Source of the DNA: Maribacter halichondriae
GTDB lineage: Bacteria; Bacteroidota; Bacteroidia; Flavobacteriales; Flavobacteriaceae
Assembly: GCF_027474825.1 (NCBI RefSeq)
Contig: NZ_CP107030.1
Span: 2,052,529 to 2,116,528, forward strand
Direction: 5' to 3'
DNA: 64,000 nucleotides
Below are positions 27,474-37,672 of this stretch, one piece after another. Made by a program: the position numbers and the translations under genes. Positions within the stretch are counted from its first letter, which is position 1, and each line of letters begins with the position of its first letter. The notes under the pieces were generated by a model. That model saw only the letters and a program-made list of their open reading frames with translations. It did no database searches and was not told where the DNA came from.

Positions 27474-30400
27474 ATGAACCGATTGCTTCTCCCCCCTTGT
27501 TACTTATCACTTCATTGTTGACCTCACAATCAGCGGGGGATGGTATTGAATTGGGCGACCCTTTTATTCGCAATTATACGACCGAAGAGTATCCAGGTCA
27601 CATGCAGAATTGGTCCATTACGCAAGATAGAAATGGTTTCATCTATGCAGGCAATGGCAACGGTGTTTTGGAATACGATGGAGAATCTTGGAGGCTCATA
27701 CCGCTTGATGACCTGAATGCAGTTCGGTCAATAGCTATTGATGAAAACAACGTAAAATGGGTGGGTGGCGATAGGGAATTGGGGTATCTGGAACCCGATT
27801 CATTAGGATTTCTCCGATACATATCCCTAAAAAATAAAATCCCGCCATCTCATGCTCTAACGGCGAATGTTTGGAATGTATTCACCACAAATGTAGGTGT
27901 TGTATTTCGGGGAGGCGATACAATATACATTTGGAGAAACGGAGTATTTCAAATAATCCCGAATAAGGGAAGAATTCATACGGGTTTTCAGGTTGGCGAA
28001 AGAATATTTTTTAGGCTATACGAAAAGGGCCTATACGAATTACAGGATGGAAAATTAAATCTGATTCCGCAAGGAGAAGTATTCAAGGATATTCGTGTCT
28101 ATGCCGCACTGCCATTTAAGGACAATTCCATATTGCTGGGCACGAGAGATGCCGGACTTTTTGTTTACGATGGAACTTCCGTAAGCAAGTTTGAAAATGA
28201 GATCGATGACTATCTTATAAGCAACCGTTTGTACAATGGCTTGCACTTGCCAGATACTACCTATGCCTTTACGACCTTACGAGGAGGGTTGATTATCATT
28301 GGCGAAAATGGCAAAATACGCAGGACTATCACAACAAAGAATGGACTTTTAAATGATGAAATATATGGTATTTGTTTAGATGACCGGAATGGAATTTGGC
28401 TGGGGTTACAAACAGGAATTTCACATATTGAACATTTACGACCCTATACTTTTTTTGGCAAAAAAATGGGGCTCGGAGGAACAGTGGATGCCTTTGCAAG
28501 ACATAAGGGAAAATTATATGTGGGTACCTACGACGGAATCCACTCTTGGGAACATTCGTCCACGGAGAACGGGTATCGATTCAAAAGAATAGATGAGATA
28601 AATAGTGGATGCACATCACTTCTTTCCACCAATGATTGCCTTTTGGCACTTACAGACGATGGAACGTTTGAAATCAGGAACGGGGCCATCGAAAAGTTGA
28701 ACAATCTAAAGGGAGTTTTTTCTTACCGATCCCAAATAGACACCAATAGAATATTTATAGGCCACAAAGAGGGTCTGGCTACGTTATATTTCTTCGAAGG
28801 CGCATGGCAGAACGAAAGTACCATCGGACAAATTGACGAAGAAGCCATATCAATGACCGAAACAGGAACCAATACACTTTGGTTGGGGACACGAGTTGAC
28901 GGAGTCGTTAAAATAGAATTTCCTTCGATGCGTGGCGAAAAATGGAAGCGGAACCCCGAAAATCTTAAAATTTACCACTACAACCAAAAGCACGGCCTGC
29001 CACATGGCTGGAACAAAGTTTATACCATTGACGGACAGTTGCGGGTTACCGCGAATACCGAAATGGGGCCACCCTTGTTCAAGTTCGATGCTACGGCGGA
29101 CAGCTTTATACCAGATACCGAATTTGGCAAAAAGTTCGGATTGGATTCCGTAATGGTACATCCTTTGGCAGTTCAAGACAACGGCACCTATATGCTATTA
29201 AAATCACTTTCCATAGCAGGATGGCCGTCTAGATTTTCTTCGTATAAAAACGCACAAACAGGAAAATACAGGGTCACAAAACTACAGGATTGGAGGTTTA
29301 GTGGCCATTACAAGGTTTTTTGGGAAAATCAAAATTTGTTTTGGTTAGGAAGTGAGGACGTAGTACGTTACGAGATTCCAAAAAATCCCGAAAATGTTCC
29401 ACCGTTTAAAACATTTATTCGAAAAGTAATATCCGGACAAGATTCCATTATATACGGAGGGGTGCAAGTCGCCTTTAACAATCCCAAGCTTAAACACTCC
29501 CATAGAGGGCTACGATTTCAGTTTGCGGCACCTATTTTTGATGATTCCCAATCCAAAACATATCAATATTTCTTAAAAGGATTTGATAAAGAATGGTCCA
29601 ATTGGAGTCATGAAACCCAAAAAGACTATACGAATATATATGAGGGGGACTATCAGTTTTTGGTAAGAGCTAAAGATGTTCATGGTGAAGTAAGCGAACC
29701 CGCTTTTTTTCTTTTTCAATATTGCCCCCTTGGTATCGCTCTTTGTGGGCCTATTTAGTATACCTGTTACTTTTTGTCGGATTTTTTGGACCATCTTAAA
29801 ACTGCGTTCCCGCCAATTGAAGGCACAGAACGAAGCCTTGGAAAAACTAATTGCCGTGCGAACATCCGAAGTACAACATCAGGCCAACCAACTAAAAATA
29901 CAAGCAGAAAAATTGCAGGAATTGGACAAGGCCAAGTCCCGATTCTTTGCCAACATTTCCCACGAGTTCCGTACGCCACTTACGTTGATCAATGGCCCCA
30001 TTGAGCAGATGGAACAGAACTTCACTGAAAAACTGAACATGGATACGGTAAAAATGATTAGACGCAATGCCAATCGCCTGCTCAATATGGTCAACCAATT
30101 GCTGGATCTTTCAAAAATAGACGAGGGCAGTTTAAAGTTGGCACCCACCGAGGGCGATGTCTATAAATGTATTCGTGCAGCGGCATCCTCTTTTAATTCG
30201 CATGCCGCACAACGCAATATGGATTATAGAGTAGAGATTCCCCCAACCGTGCTTTGGGCCTCTTTTGACCGGGATAAACTGGAAAATATAATTTATAATT
30301 TATTGGGCAACGCCTTTAAATTCAGTAGTGACGGTGCTAAAATTTCTTTTGTGACTGATTATAATAAATATGGCCTCCAAATTCAGGTTTCCGATGCGGG

Positions 30401-31445
30401 CAAGGGTATCGCTGCCGAGAAACTTCCTTTTATTTTTGATCGCTTTTATCAGGCCGATAGCAGCGACACTCGTGATAAAGGGGGTTCGGGTATCGGACTT
30501 TCACTGTCCAAAGATTTGGTGGAATTGATGGACGGCACCATCACCGTCTCAAGTGAAGAGGGTAAGGGCACCTTCTTTACCGTGCAATTGCCCATTCAAG
30601 AAATCAAAACACGCCAGAAGAAAACTTTAGAAGATGTTCCAACCTTAGAAATACCTGTGCTTAAAAAACCGTTCGCCTTGTCCAGTACCGATAAAAGAAA
30701 GCTGCCTACCATCTTGTTGGTAGAGGACAATAGCGACATGCGGTACTTCATAACGCAGCATCTGATTGAATTCTATAAGGTAAAGGAGGCCGTCAATGGT
30801 GAAGTAGGCCTGCAAAAAGCAATTGCCGACTCCCCAGATTTAGTAATTACAGATTTGATGATGCCGAAATTGGATGGGATAGAACTCTGCAAAAAGTTGA
30901 AGACCGATTTACATACCAGCCACATACCGGTAATCATGTTGACCGCCAAAGCGGGAATGGACAATAAATTGGAAGGTCTTGAAACAGGAGCCGACGACTA
31001 TTTGACAAAGCCATTTGATGGCAAGGAACTACTTGTGCGGGCAAAAAACCTTATAGAGCAGCGACAAAAGCTCCGGGAGCTGTTTAGTAACAAAGCAGTG
31101 AAAATCGATCCGAAAAAAATAACAGTCACTTCCGTTGACCAAAAGTTTTTGGAACAGGTTCTGGAACTACTCGAAACGAATTTCTCCAGTCCCGATTTTG
31201 GGGTGCCCCAAATGCAGGATAACTTGGCCATGAGTAAAACTCAACTGCATAGAAAATTAAAAGTGCTGACCAACGAAGCTCCCGGAGAACTGCTCCGCAA
31301 TTTTCGGATAAAAAGGGCTGCCCAATTATTGTCACAAAAAGAGGACAGTGTTACTCAGATTGCCTACAAGGTCGGGTTTAGCAATCTCTCTTATTTCGCA
31401 AAGTGCTTCAAGGAACTTTATGGAGTAGTACCGTCGGCATATTGA
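27474..31445 (+). pseudogene. Hybrid two-component regulator (propeller sensor, kinase, receiver, AraC), with apparent frameshifts
   Basis: One-protein regulator of about 1320 residues spread over three frames. The periplasmic part has Reg_prop propeller repeats (NWSITQDRNGFIYAGNGNGVLEYDG and others) and a Y_Y_Y domain. The kinase has the H-box FFANISHEFRTPLTLI, N-box NIIYNLLGNAFKFS and G-boxes DAGKGIAAEKLPFIF and GSGIGLSLS. The receiver has the Asp in LVITDLMMPK and Lys in YLTKPF, then a C-terminal AraC domain. Three one-base deficits are implied. An extra C in the C6 run at 27491-27496 joins the ATG signal peptide MNRLLLPPLLLITSLL. Extra bases in T runs at 29704-29716 and 29782-29787 restore PPWYRSLWAYLVYLLLFVGFF, the usual membrane helix. 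No other stops occur, so an undercall is plausible. If the lesions are real, sensor and kinase are uncoupled. Confidence 0.85.
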
Positions 31446-31657
31446 TTCCCGATAGCTATCGTCAACATCTAAGAAATTTTAGGAATTTGTCATAACTTTT
31501 ACAGTAGACCTAAATTTCTGTACCCGTTTACATATCACAATATCGAGCTTAAAAAATTAAGCATTTTAGAAACTTCAAACGGAGCGCTCACGGCCTGCTT
31601 TTTCACCATCCATCATCACAATATCTCCAGCTATAATTAAATAGCTACCATTTATCA

Positions 31658-31744
31658 TTTGAACCAAGATTCCAACCCTGGAACCCTATTGTTATCATCT
31701 GGAACCCAGCTGTTAGCAATCTGGAAACTAATGAAATAGCTTTG
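31658..31744 (+). promoter_or_regulatory. Phased direct repeats and -7 box ahead of the first lipoprotein
   Basis: CTGGAACCC at 31678-31686 and 31699-31707 and CTGGAAACT at 31721-31729 (spacings 21 and 22), with a weaker TTTGAACCA at 31658 one further turn-pair upstream. They lead up to TAGCTTTG at 31737-31744, an exact -7 match, 80 bases ahead of the ATG at 31824. Repeats at two helical turns fit activator sites of an AraC-type regulator; the hybrid regulator just upstream is the obvious candidate. The rest of the gap 31446-31657 shows nothing I can support. Confidence 0.6.
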
Positions 31745-31823
31745 ATTCATCAATTGGTTGAAATAAAAAGACAACTAAAAAATGCTCCCCATATATAATG
31801 GTAAATCCAAAAAATCTACAGTT

Positions 31824-32789
31824 ATGAAAACAGTAAGAAACAACAGGACTATTAAAGGCGATGTTTTATTTACGGCCATGATTCTTTTTTCAATGGTGCT
31901 TATGGCATGCAGTAAAAGTGACCCACCTCAAAACCCAGAACCAATACCCATTGGGGGGTCGGCCATAAAGGGTACGGTAAAAGATGAAAAAGGCAATCCC
32001 TATCCTAAAACTGGAGTTACATTTTCAAAAGGATCGGAGAAAGTTGAGATGATTACAAATGTCTCCGGCAATTTTGAAGGCGAAACGAAAGACCTCGGCA
32101 CATATAGTGCTACCCTATTACCGCCCTTGTCAACCGAAATAGTGACCAACCTTCCCGTTTCGGTAAATGTACAGGCAAATCAAACGGCGACTGTAGATTT
32201 TGTCATTCAGCCACAATCTGTAAAAGCCCATTTGAACTTTGGGAGCGTCCAAATATTGGAAGAAATTGTCGATATGAATGGAAATACCCCAACAGATCCA
32301 AATGAACCGTTATATGCCAAAAACAACTTCGATGAACCTTTAGGCTTGCTCACTGAAATTAAGGCTCCTGATGGGCATCAGGTTATTTTGTCAGAATTTC
32401 AAACCGCACAAGGAAACATGATTGTGCATTGCAATGGCAATTCTTCTACTATTGAAATTGCTCTGGAGGGGATGATCCCTAATGGCACCTATACTTTTTG
32501 GTTGGCCTTTCTCAAAAAAACGAGAAAAGTAGGTGAACAGATTGATTTTGCCAATGATTTTGTCAACTTCAACAACCCACCGATAGGTGCATCCAACGGT
32601 ACGGAGAACATTGCGGTTGCCGATGCTAGTGGAAAAATTGACGTGACTCTCGAACATGGTTCGTGCATTCTTACCGATGAAGTGGCCCTTGTAATCCCAG
32701 TCCTATACCATATAAATGGACAAACCTTTGGGGGCGGCCATGTGCCCGATCCCGAAGAAATGGTGCATATGCTGGTTTACTTTCAATAG
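31824..32789 (+). CDS. Lipoprotein with carboxypeptidase-regulatory-like domain
   Basis: 321-residue exported lipoprotein: signal with lipobox ending LMACSKSD, then a Pro-rich linker. A beta-sandwich domain resembling carboxypeptidase regulatory/CNA-B repeats follows (AIKGTVKDEKGNPYPKTGVTF ... NVSGNFEGETKDLGTYSATLLPP). The C-terminal 180 residues are not recognised. I use the ATG at 31824; 14 codons upstream to 31782 are in frame but precede no signal feature. It starts an operon-like pair with the beta-helix lipoprotein 67 bases later, and both share the CSKS lipobox context. No catalytic motif seen. Confidence 0.75.
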   Translation: MKTVRNNRTIKGDVLFTAMILFSMVLMACSKSDPPQNPEPIPIGGSAIKGTVKDEKGNPYPKTGVTFSKGSEKVEMITNVSGNFEGETKDLGTYSATLLPPLSTEIVTNLPVSVNVQANQTATVDFVIQPQSVKAHLNFGSVQILEEIVDMNGNTPTDPNEPLYAKNNFDEPLGLLTEIKAPDGHQVILSEFQTAQGNMIVHCNGNSSTIEIALEGMIPNGTYTFWLAFLKKTRKVGEQIDFANDFVNFNNPPIGASNGTENIAVADASGKIDVTLEHGSCILTDEVALVIPVLYHINGQTFGGGHVPDPEEMVHMLVYFQ

Positions 32790-32856
32790 GCCTTTGGCTA
32801 AATCTGGCAAAAAAAGTTCCTCATAATTAAGTAGTAAACTATTAAAAATTTAGATT

Positions 32857-34998
32857 ATGGAAACAAAATTTCAAATCAAGAATCTCATAAGTTTGACTTT
32901 GGATCGGCGAATTAAAAATGCTCCATTTCTACTTTCGCTTTTAGGAATAGTTTTGTTCTTAGGGGCATTTATGGGTTGCAGTAAAAGTGAACCGGTTGAA
33001 AATCAAACTCCCGACCCTGTAGCGAAGAACCCTACGATAACATCGATTAGTCCCACAAGTGGAATTGAAGGGACTGAAGTAACCTTTACCGGCACAAATT
33101 TTAGCAGTTTTTTGGACGACAATGCTGTCACCTTTAATGGTGTGGCAGGTACCGTAAAATCATCTTCCACCAAACAATTGATTGCCGTAGTTCCTGCGGA
33201 GGCAACTTCGGGAGCTGTGGCTGTAACTGTTAACGGTAAAAATGCACAAGGACCCTCATTTACGGTTGTCACTGGTACCGCATTCGATTGCGGCAACAAT
33301 GAGATTACCGAAGATACTGTTTGGGAAGATGTAGAAGCAGGTGATGCCATTGATTATATTGTCCAATGCGAAATTTTGGTTAAAGGAAATGCCCTGCTCA
33401 CAATCGAACCCGGAGTAATCATTGCCTTTGAGGGAGAAGCGAGTGGCATTTTTACTGTTGAAGGGGGAGGATTAAAAGCCATAGGCACAGCTTCAGACCC
33501 CATAAAATTTATAGGTACCAGTGAAAACAAAGGAGTATGGAAGGGAGTTTATTTTGCCTCTAACCATCCTGAAAACCGGCTAGAACACGTTACCGTGATG
33601 AATGCCGGGAGGGTGGCATCAGGGCAATCCAAAGAAAAAGGGGCTGTTCAGCTAAGTCAAGGCGATGATTCGCGAGGCGCCATTGTGAACTGCACCATTA
33701 GCAACAATAACGGATTCGGAGTTTTTATTACGAATAATAGTGATTTGGACGAATTCTCCGGTAACAACATTACCAACAATGAAAGTGCACCCGTAGGCCT
33801 GTTTTTTAACCAAATCGGTGCGTTGGATGAAGCTACGGCATATACGGGCAATGGCAAGAATTACATAGAAGTTCGTCAAAATGACCTTGAGGAAGAAGTA
33901 AGTATGGCGACCTTGAACGTACCTTACCGTTTTGTTGAAAGTAATAGATATAATATCAACAATGCCTTGACCATTGGCGCAGGTAATATTCTGGAATTTA
34001 CGAACGGAGCTGGATTTAGGTTAGGAGAACAGGCATCAGATTGTATTACCACCACAGGTTCCTTGAATGCCACTGGTACCGACGAAAATCATATTGTCTT
34101 TAAAGGTGTGACCGCGGGCAAAGGCACTTGGCTGGGTATCGGTTTTAATTCAACCAGTCCGAACAATAATTTGATTTACTGTGACATTTCTGGAGGGGGA
34201 AGCGCAAATCTTTATAATGGTTCTTCCTTTGCAGCCAATGTTACCTTGCAGTGCGAAGCCCGTGTGAAAATTCAGAATACCAGTATTACCGATAGCGGAG
34301 GTTTTGGTGTCTATATGTTGGATGAGGACACGAAACTTGAAGATTTTGAGAACAACATGCTGACCAATAATGAACTGGCTCCTATTTTGATCCACTTTCC
34401 CCAAGTAGACCAGTTGGATGTGGCTTCGTCCTATGCAGAAGGGAATGGCAGGGGCTATATTGAGGTAATGGGCCAGTCAATTACGGACGCCGACCTTACG
34501 ATTGCGAAACTGGAAGTGCCCTACCGCATTGGAAAGGCTAGATCAGGAACGGCCCCCTATGTGGGAAGAGCATTGACCATAGAACCTGGGGTAATTTTAG
34601 AATTTGAACCCTCTATAGGAATAATTCTTGGGCATGCGAGTTTTGATTGTACACCGCTTACCGGCTCCCTGCATGCCGAAGGTACGGAGGAAGAACCTAT
34701 TATTTTTAGGGGGATTACAGAGGGACAAGGAACATGGCGCGGTATTGGAATAAATTCGAGCACTTCTGCCAATGTTCTGAAGTATTGTGAGATTATAGGT
34801 GGCGGCGGCAACCAAATGTACAATGCCGGTGGGCAAGGTAACATAGTGATTCACTGTCAAGGATCCCTTGCTATTGAGAATAGTACTATCAAGGATAGTG
34901 GTTCGTGGGGTATTGATTTCGTACAGGGTGGCAACGTATTGAGCGAATCGAGTAATGATTTTTCCAACAATGCAGCTGGGGATATTGCCCCAAATTAG
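32857..34998 (+). CDS. IPT/TIG-domain lipoprotein with beta-helix repeats
   Basis: 713-residue exported lipoprotein: signal and lipobox LGAFMGCSKSEP, then one IPT/TIG domain (PTITSISPTSGIEGTEVTFTGTNFSS ... NGKNAQGPSFTVV). Three long repeats of about 190 residues follow. Each has a start phrase such as LTIEPGVIIAFEGEASG or ALTIEPGVILEFEPSIGI, a KAIGTASDPIKFIGTSENKGVWKGV-like block, and a turn ending NTSITDSGGFGVYM or similar. This suits a right-handed parallel beta-helix, as in carbohydrate-binding or -cleaving proteins, but no lyase residues can be assigned. The repeats are diverged, so duplication is old. A strong terminator follows 26 bases after the stop. Confidence 0.8.
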   Translation: METKFQIKNLISLTLDRRIKNAPFLLSLLGIVLFLGAFMGCSKSEPVENQTPDPVAKNPTITSISPTSGIEGTEVTFTGTNFSSFLDDNAVTFNGVAGTVKSSSTKQLIAVVPAEATSGAVAVTVNGKNAQGPSFTVVTGTAFDCGNNEITEDTVWEDVEAGDAIDYIVQCEILVKGNALLTIEPGVIIAFEGEASGIFTVEGGGLKAIGTASDPIKFIGTSENKGVWKGVYFASNHPENRLEHVTVMNAGRVASGQSKEKGAVQLSQGDDSRGAIVNCTISNNNGFGVFITNNSDLDEFSGNNITNNESAPVGLFFNQIGALDEATAYTGNGKNYIEVRQNDLEEEVSMATLNVPYRFVESNRYNINNALTIGAGNILEFTNGAGFRLGEQASDCITTTGSLNATGTDENHIVFKGVTAGKGTWLGIGFNSTSPNNNLIYCDISGGGSANLYNGSSFAANVTLQCEARVKIQNTSITDSGGFGVYMLDEDTKLEDFENNMLTNNELAPILIHFPQVDQLDVASSYAEGNGRGYIEVMGQSITDADLTIAKLEVPYRIGKARSGTAPYVGRALTIEPGVILEFEPSIGIILGHASFDCTPLTGSLHAEGTEEEPIIFRGITEGQGTWRGIGINSSTSANVLKYCEIIGGGGNQMYNAGGQGNIVIHCQGSLAIENSTIKDSGSWGIDFVQGGNVLSESSNDFSNNAAGDIAPN

Positions 34999-35023
34999 TT
35001 CTTTACAAAGAGTGTTTCAAAAA

Positions 35024-35052
35024 AAAGCCCCGCACTAGCGGGGCTTTTTTTT
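35024..35052 (+). terminator. Terminator after the beta-helix lipoprotein gene
   Basis: AAAGCCCCGC, loop ACTA, GCGGGGCTTT, then T's. It ends the island and heads repeat copy C, as at copies A and B. Confidence 0.9.
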
Positions 35053-35275
35053 TGTAAGTAGGTCTATTCGTAAAATTTGGTCTAAGCTTTTATAGGTTCT
35101 AAAAGTTGGCTTTGGGGAAACCGGTTTTTAGATTTTCGGTCAAGCTCACAGTGCGATTTGGGGTCAACACTATCACTTAATTACATTGTAAATCTAAGCC
35201 GGTTTCCCGAGGTATCTAAATAATTGTTGTGAACTTACCTGAGAATGTTGTGAAAAATATGAGTGGTGCGATTTC
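35053..35275 (+). repeat. Interspersed repeat copy C
   Basis: Near-identical to copy B by eye over about 215 bases, including the CCGGTTT inverted repeat and the GTTGTGAA pair (35226-35233 and 35247-35254, again exactly 21 apart). The gap 34999-35396 contains no gene. Copies B and C are in the same orientation and flank the 27474-34998 island. Confidence 0.85.
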
Positions 35276-35396
35276 TTGGATGAACTACATCTCAATTAAG
35301 AAAATGAAGGTCTAATTTACTTTGCACTTAATTCCAATTTCTACCCAGTTTCAATTTTTGGAACCTACCTGCCAGCAGCCAGGTTTGGCATTTTCT

Positions 35397-36608
35397 TCAA
35401 TACTGATCTAAATGCTCCGGGTACAAGAAGTTATTGTATGGAAAACGCGTGACATGAATTTCACGAACCTCATCGTAGACCCGTTTTCGAAACTCGTCCA
35501 TGTTCTCTTTGTTTAGGGCGGAAATAAAAATAGCATCCTTACCGACACGTTGCATCCAGGTGTTTTTCCATTCATCGATCGTGAAGTGCCTTTCGGTCTT
35601 TTCTGTGGTCAAGTCATCACTATCGATGGTCTCATGTTCATATTGATCAATTTTATTAAAGACCATGATTGTTTTTTTATCGGCACTTTCGATTTCTCCC
35701 AAAATATTGTTTACAGAATCGATTTGTTCCTCGAACTGTGGGTGCGAGATATCGACTACGTGAAGCAACATATCGGCCTCCCTTACCTCATCCAGAGTAC
35801 TTTTGAAACTTTCGACCAATTGTGTGGGTAGCTTTCGAATAAAACCGACAGTATCGCTAAGTAAAAATGGAAGGTTTCCAATGACCACCTTGCGTACCGT
35901 AGTATCGAGGGTAGCAAAGAGTTTGTTCTCGGCGAAGACATCACTTTTGCTGATGACGTTCATTAAGGTAGACTTTCCGACATTGGTATATCCGACAAGG
36001 GCAACTCGAACCAAAGCGCCACGATTGCCACGTTGGGTTTCCATTTGCCGGTCGATTTTTAACAACTTCTTTTTGAGCAAAGAAATACGGTCGCGTACGA
36101 TTCGTCTATCCGTTTCGATTTCGGTTTCACCGGGGCCACGCATTCCGATACCACCTCGTTGGCGTTCCAGGTGTGTCCAGAGTCCGGTCAATCGGGGCAA
36201 CAGATATTCATATTGGGCCAGTTCAACTTGAGTTCTTGCATAACTGGTCCGGGCACGTTGGGCAAAAATATCGAGGATCAGGCTTGTTCGGTCGATGATT
36301 TTACAACGCAGTTGTTTTTCGATATTTCGTTGTTGTGCCGGGGTCAGTTCATCATCGAAGATGACCGATCCTATTTCATTTTCTTCCACAAACATCTCCA
36401 CCTCCTTCATTTTTCCACTCCCTATAAGGGTTTTGGGGTCGGGCGGGTCCATGCGCTGAACAAAGCGTTTAACGACTTCTCCCCCTGCCGTGTAGGTCAA
36501 GAATTCAAGTTCGTCTAGATATTCCGTTACCTTTTCTTCATTCTGTTCGCGATTGATGACACCGATCAATACCGCCTTTTCATAGTCTATGTCTTTCTTC
36601 TCTAGCAT
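35397..36608 (-). CDS. hflX: GTPase HflX
   Basis: Ribosome-associated GTPase of the Obg-HflX class, linked to rescue of stalled or split ribosomes. The N-terminal HflX domain ends in RDRISLLKKKL. G domain: G1 GYTNVGKSTLMN, G3 DTVGFIRKLPTQLVESF and G4 NKID. 403 residues, typical. A CAAATTTA (TAAATTTG on the minus strand) lies 17 bases upstream as a likely -7 box. It is divergent from the next gene. Confidence 0.95.
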   Translation of the reverse strand: MLEKKDIDYEKAVLIGVINREQNEEKVTEYLDELEFLTYTAGGEVVKRFVQRMDPPDPKTLIGSGKMKEVEMFVEENEIGSVIFDDELTPAQQRNIEKQLRCKIIDRTSLILDIFAQRARTSYARTQVELAQYEYLLPRLTGLWTHLERQRGGIGMRGPGETEIETDRRIVRDRISLLKKKLLKIDRQMETQRGNRGALVRVALVGYTNVGKSTLMNVISKSDVFAENKLFATLDTTVRKVVIGNLPFLLSDTVGFIRKLPTQLVESFKSTLDEVREADMLLHVVDISHPQFEEQIDSVNNILGEIESADKKTIMVFNKIDQYEHETIDSDDLTTEKTERHFTIDEWKNTWMQRVGKDAIFISALNKENMDEFRKRVYDEVREIHVTRFPYNNFLYPEHLDQY

Positions 36609-36624
36609 GTGGTGGATTAAAGTG

Positions 36625-36632
36625 CAAATTTA
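36625..36632 (-). promoter_or_regulatory. -7 promoter box of hflX
   Basis: CAAATTTA reads TAAATTTG on the minus strand, an exact TAnnTTTG match, ending 17 bases ahead of the hflX start. No clear -33 element. Confidence 0.45.
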
Positions 36633-36686
36633 ATCAATACCAAGCTAGCTTATTTCGTAATTTTAGTATCCTTATCCCACAAGCAC

Positions 36687-37664
36687 ATGATTTTTTCATT
36701 TTTAAAACGGAAAAAAGGCAAACAGCTATTTACGATAGCCTTTTATAATCTGGAAAATCTGTTCGATACCGAGGATGATCCCAATACCTTGGACGACGAC
36801 TTTACACCAACTGGTTTTAAAAAATGGACAAAAAAGCGATATAAGCGGAAGTTGTACAAACTGTCGAAAACTATTTCCGAAATCGGTCAAAAATCTTCAC
36901 AAAAAGTACCTGTTTTGGTGGGGATTGCCGAAGTGGAGAACGAAACCGTGATCCGCGACCTGATAGGTGCCGAGCCGCTAAGGGATATTGACTACGGGTA
37001 TGTGCATTATGACTCTCCCGACGAGCGTGGTATCGATACAGCATTACTCTATCATAAGGATTTTTTTGAAGTGCTCCATTCCGAACCCATAACCTTATAT
37101 GTAGAGAACTTAAACGGCGAACGCGATACGACCCGTGATATTTTATATGTACATGGAAGGTTGAACGGTGAAGAAGTACATATTTTTGTAAACCATTGGC
37201 CGTCAAGAAGAGATGGCGCTGAAGAAACCGATTATAAGAGAATTGTTGCCGCCCATACCATCCAAGATTTTATGAAAAAAATCGAAGAACATCAAGAAAT
37301 GCCCAATTATATTGTTATGGGCGATTTTAACGACGACCCTTCTTCGACCAGCATTCAGACCTTGATGAAATCAGGTGCGCTATATAACCCTATGGAAAAA
37401 CTACATGCCCCGTTTGCGCGTGGAAGTACCACCCATAGACGAAGCTGGAGCCTGTTCGACCAGATTATGGTCTCGCATAATTTTTTCAACTATCAAAAAG
37501 GCACCCATAGCTTTGCCCATGCCAACATTTTCGACGACCAGTTTTTGACCGAATTCAAGGGAAAATATAAGGGCAGCCCCTTTCGTACGTTTGCAGGGAA
37601 AAAATATTTGGGCGGGTATAGCGACCACTTTCCGGTGTATATTCAGTTGAAGTTTAATGGTTAA
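36687..37664 (+). CDS. Endonuclease/exonuclease/phosphatase family protein
   Basis: 325-residue enzyme of the EEP superfamily (Mg-dependent phosphodiester or phosphatase). Visible motifs: IAFYNLENLFDTEDDP, VGIAEVENETVI with the metal Glu, HVFVNHWPSRR-like (IFVNHWPSRRDG), VMGDFNDDPSS, and the terminal GGYSDHFPVYIQL with the Asp-His pair. No signal peptide is evident; the N-terminus is short and basic (SFLKRKKGKQ). The substrate cannot be told; family members cut DNA, RNA, inositol phosphates or sphingolipids. Divergent from hflX and convergent with the exonuclease gene, 8 bases between stops. Confidence 0.88.
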   Translation: MIFSFLKRKKGKQLFTIAFYNLENLFDTEDDPNTLDDDFTPTGFKKWTKKRYKRKLYKLSKTISEIGQKSSQKVPVLVGIAEVENETVIRDLIGAEPLRDIDYGYVHYDSPDERGIDTALLYHKDFFEVLHSEPITLYVENLNGERDTTRDILYVHGRLNGEEVHIFVNHWPSRRDGAEETDYKRIVAAHTIQDFMKKIEEHQEMPNYIVMGDFNDDPSSTSIQTLMKSGALYNPMEKLHAPFARGSTTHRRSWSLFDQIMVSHNFFNYQKGTHSFAHANIFDDQFLTEFKGKYKGSPFRTFAGKKYLGGYSDHFPVYIQLKFNG

Positions 37665-37672
37665 ATATTAAT

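Noticed and set aside
27474-31445. Hybrid regulator as two independent genes (sensor and kinase)
   Set aside because: The missing membrane helix is present in the third frame between them, and the family architecture requires all parts in one chain.
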